Shown here piece by piece: positions 61,603 to 64,000 of a stretch of 64,000 bases of DNA (positions are counted from its first letter, which is position 1; every line of letters begins with the position of its first letter). The notes under the pieces are model-generated. The model made no database searches. It was not told where the DNA came from and saw only the letters and a program-made list of their open reading frames with translations. This stretch comes from Spirosoma oryzae (lineage in GTDB: Bacteria; Bacteroidota; Bacteroidia; Cytophagales; Spirosomataceae): assembly GCF_003002825.1 (NCBI RefSeq), contig NZ_PVTE01000001.1, positions 414,031 through 478,030 of the forward strand. The letters are read 5' to 3'. The translations under genes were made by a program, and so were the position numbers.

Positions 61603-63493
61603 CCGATTTGCCGATAGTATCCGGCGAAAGCTGGACAGTATCCGCCCCGACTTTTCCGAACGGGACTGGACGAAAATGCAGGCCATGCTGAAACAGGCGG
61701 GTCCGCTCCCCAACGCGCTGCCCCCGCGCCCCCGCGTTTTTTCGGGACAGGCCGCCCGGCTCATCGTAGCCGGTGCCGCTGGAACTGTACTGTTTTTAGG
61801 GACTACCCTGTACCAGACCTATGAATTAAACCGTCTACGTAACTCGACTCAGGCCGTGAGTCAACCCACTCCTACACAGGCTGATTCGGCCCGTGTCATT
61901 ACCACCGACACGCCGATGGCGAATCGCACGGACCGGCCGACAGGCTTACCCGGCGTGGCGACGCCGGGCGTCACCACGCCCGGCATGATTGTTCCTGAAA
62001 GGTCGACGAATGCGCAACAACCGTCGCCAACGGTAATTCGGGATACGGTCTACGTCGATCGCTACATCCGCGTACCAGGTAATGCCCAACAACGAACAGA
62101 GCGACTAGCCCGCACGGCTGATCCTGAAACGGGCCAGCGGATGGCCACTGAACCTGAATCGCCGACGGCACCTGTCAGTCGCCCGACGGTATTGGATCGA
62201 CATTCTTCGCAAGCCGATCCGTCTGGTGATACCCGTATGGCGTCAACCCCAAAAGCCGGTGCCGGGAACCAATCGACTGATCAGAGCGGAGCATCAGGCG
62301 AACAGTTGACAAAGACCGATCAGCCAAACGAAGCCGGTACGGCAAAGCCAGCCACCGATGAGCCCACAGTCAACGCCAACGACCAGCCGGCCGTAGTAAC
62401 CGGGCAGTCAGCCCTGTCACGCCCGGACCGAACCCGGCCTGTTGCCGACAAGGCAGGTACCAGCACTCGTCGCGAGCGCAATCGTACGAAGGGCAACCTG
62501 AACGACGGCGTCGTTCGTAACGCTGGCGCTGTCGATTCGTATGCGGCAACCGGCAACGGTGCAGCAGTCGGCACAAACCGACCTACTACCCAGATTGAAT
62601 CGTATGAATCCGCAACAGACCGGGCGGCTGGCAATGTGCCAGCAAGTGGCGAAACCAGTGGATCTGTCACGATTCAGGCGGAACCGATTCAGATACAGCC
62701 GGTACAGTTGGGACAGGTAGCTTGGGAACAACGACTCATGCAGCGAAGCCGACGAATGCGACCTGCCCGTACGGTCGTCGTTGGTGGAGCAAGCGTAGCC
62801 CAATCCGGCAAATCCGGTCAGGCGAAAGATGTTTCTACCAAACCGGCGCAGCAGTCTCTTCCGTCTCTTATAAAGCTACGCGTCGGGCCGGGGGGTGATC
62901 TCTACGGGAAGCTGTGGAGCGCCGGTGGTTTTGTCGAAGCGCTCATCGGTAAACACCTGACGTTCAGCGTTGGCCTGAGCCGGGCCTCATTCGACAATGG
63001 CACCTTCCGGGACGAAGACGATTTCAGAAAGGTAAACAGCAACCTGAAAGAGTTTCGCCGACAGTATCCCGCTTTGGGCGCACCGAACCGGCATGACATT
63101 TTCGACATCAGGCTGGAAACTGTCCGGCTGATTATGCCGATTACGGTTGGTTATCGGCTACCGATCAGTTCATCCATTGCCCTGACACCGACGCTGGGAA
63201 CGAACCTGAATCTGAAGAGTCAGGAACAGGGCTCTTACATCCTTCAGCAGAAACCGTTATTCCCCGTGTTCCCTCCAGCGGGCAATGGCCCTGAACTGGG
63301 CAAAAAAGACTTCTGCGAAACCCGGAGCGTATCGGTCTTCAACAACATGACCCTTGGTGCAAACATCGAATGGCGCAAAAAGCACTGGGGTGTTCAGGCG
63401 GGGCCGGTACTGAGCATCACCTCACAACCCGATCCGGACTGGGTCAGCACGCTATCTGGCGGGATACGGGCACGGGCTTTCTTCCAGTTCTGA
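61592..63493 (+). CDS. probable dual-membrane-spanning anti-sigma factor (Dma-like)
   Basis: 633 residues from ATG 61592 (an in-frame upstream start at 61502 lies inside the sigma gene). Cytoplasmic anti-sigma-like segment (~1-45; FADSIRRKLDSIRPDFSERD then WTKMQAML), one membrane helix (~56-74), a polar, disordered linker of Thr/Ser/Pro/Asn/Gln-rich sequence (~85-420) and a C-terminal domain of about 210 residues (~424-633) with alternating amphipathic strands ending in aromatic FFQF, as in outer-membrane barrels. It would join cytoplasm, periplasm and outer membrane in one chain. Proteins of this layout paired with an ECF sigma factor are described in Bacteroides thetaiotaomicron (dual membrane-spanning anti-sigma factors, linked to outer-membrane vesicles). 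Assignment here is by architecture. Confidence 0.82.
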   Translation: MKTDRFADSIRRKLDSIRPDFSERDWTKMQAMLKQAGPLPNALPPRPRVFSGQAARLIVAGAAGTVLFLGTTLYQTYELNRLRNSTQAVSQPTPTQADSARVITTDTPMANRTDRPTGLPGVATPGVTTPGMIVPERSTNAQQPSPTVIRDTVYVDRYIRVPGNAQQRTERLARTADPETGQRMATEPESPTAPVSRPTVLDRHSSQADPSGDTRMASTPKAGAGNQSTDQSGASGEQLTKTDQPNEAGTAKPATDEPTVNANDQPAVVTGQSALSRPDRTRPVADKAGTSTRRERNRTKGNLNDGVVRNAGAVDSYAATGNGAAVGTNRPTTQIESYESATDRAAGNVPASGETSGSVTIQAEPIQIQPVQLGQVAWEQRLMQRSRRMRPARTVVVGGASVAQSGKSGQAKDVSTKPAQQSLPSLIKLRVGPGGDLYGKLWSAGGFVEALIGKHLTFSVGLSRASFDNGTFRDEDDFRKVNSNLKEFRRQYPALGAPNRHDIFDIRLETVRLIMPITVGYRLPISSSIALTPTLGTNLNLKSQEQGSYILQQKPLFPVFPPAGNGPELGKKDFCETRSVSVFNNMTLGANIEWRKKHWGVQAGPVLSITSQPDPDWVSTLSGGIRARAFFQF

Positions 63494-63507
63494 CGACTCG
63501 TACCAGC

Positions 63508-63540
63508 AAAAACGGGAACCTGCCACAGGTTCCCGTTTTT
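63508..63540. terminator. bidirectional rho-independent terminator
   Basis: AAAAACGGGAACCTG (63508-63522), 3-nt loop, CAGGTTCCCGTTTTT (63526-63540): perfect 15-bp stem with A/T tracts, 15 nt after the stop of the anti-sigma gene. Confidence 0.9.
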
Positions 63541-63601
63541 ACTGGCTGATAACCAGACCTAAAAATGTGAATCAAAAGTAGAAAACAGCAACCGTAGCGT
63601 A

Positions 63602-64000
63602 GTGGGTAATTTTGTAGAATGCTACCGCACGGGCGGCCCCGAACTACAACTCATTGCCCTCTACGACTACGTTTGCCGCTGGTACGCCAGCCCGGTACTA
63701 TGCTACGCATTCAGCCCTGCATTACCAACGACTGAGCAATAATTGCTGCCCAGCCTTTACCGATCAGGAACTGATGACGATCTATCTCTTCGGTCTCATC
63801 AAGCAACGATCCACCCTGCGTCAGACCTACGACTATATCACCGAGCATTGGGAAGGCTGGTTCCCCAAATTACCGTCTTACCAGGCTGTTAGCTATCGAC
63901 TTAACCAGATCGGCTGGCATTTTGAGCCCTTGATCGATTGTCTCTGTGAACACTTGCAAGCCCGCCACGACCTACTACGGGACGTCTTGTTGGCCGACTC
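63602..64000 (+). mobile_element. 5' part of a transposase gene, frameshifted, cut by the window edge
   Basis: From a GTG at 63602 one frame reads GPELQLIALYDYVCRWYASP but stops at TAA near 63742; a second frame, open from about 63618, continues with HYQRLSNNCCPAFTDQE, LMTIYLFGLIKQRSTLRQTY, DYITEHWEGWFPKLPSYQAV and RDVLLADS. Together these look like the N-terminal part of a DDE transposase found in Cytophagales (RDVLLADS likely holds the first catalytic Asp). The frame change lies around 63695-63735. It may be a decayed copy, a programmed frameshift or a sequencing error. TAATTTTG at 63607-63614 resembles a -7 element. Insertion ends are not visible. Confidence 0.65.

Overview
The window reads as chromosome of a moderately GC-rich Bacteroidota, most likely a Cytophagales/Spirosomataceae-type bacterium (inference). 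Evidence: TAnnTTTG -7 promoter elements with an upstream TTG about 19-21 nt away, little sign of Shine-Dalgarno sites, two products with signs of type IX secretion, PorD- and PorE-like envelope proteins, DUF2911/DUF3570/DUF4266/DUF4369 families, a Rho with a huge disordered insertion, and the bamD-rpoZ-coaBC-porD-recN and lptC-OMP-coaX gene orders typical of this phylum. No tRNA, rRNA, CRISPR or prophage was seen.

Layout. 1-3.6 kb (minus): partial thrS, a TPR lipoprotein and an RlmI-like methyltransferase. 3.8-6.9 kb: a three-gene envelope cassette (coiled-coil protein, PspA-like membrane protein, membrane-anchored Ppx/GppA-like ASKHA protein) whose genes are separated by hairpin repeats. 7.1-11.6 kb: lipoprotein, S8 protease, small exported protein, NUDIX, DUF2911. 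11.7-15.1 kb: a periplasmic redox/flavinylation operon (Rieske, thioredoxin, ApbE, DUF4266, DUF3570). 15.3-21.5 kb: sodium-solute symporter with a 41-residue partner, two SDRs, DinB-like protein, PQQ dehydrogenase with a haem domain. 21.7-37.9 kb: core envelope and housekeeping genes (OmpA/TPR/PD40 protein, tilS, OstA-like, bamD, rpoZ, coaBC, porD-like, recN, Sco, cytochrome c, lptC, OMP, coaX). 38-51.5 kb: rho with a long leader, response regulator, GNAT, TlpA-like thioredoxin, acyl-CoA dehydrogenase, a large hybrid sensor kinase, a kinase-like hypothetical, an FAD dehydrogenase and a CoA NUDIX. 51.5-60 kb: a TolC/HlyD/ABC-membrane export operon lacking an ATPase domain, divergent from an RND efflux pair. 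60-63.5 kb: SGNH-like protein, then an ECF sigma factor with a protein that appears to span both membranes. The right edge holds the start of a frameshifted transposase.

The two most notable features are: (1) at least ten intergenic hairpin elements in several sequence families, each built of paired arms of degenerate 7-9 nt words around a GC-rich loop that in half of them carries CTGACGC or its complement, usually set directly after a stop codon and often between co-directional genes; and (2) the sigma/anti-sigma pair at 61.0-63.5 kb, whose partner protein joins a cytoplasmic anti-sigma-like segment, one inner-membrane helix, a disordered linker of over 300 residues and an outer-membrane barrel-like domain.
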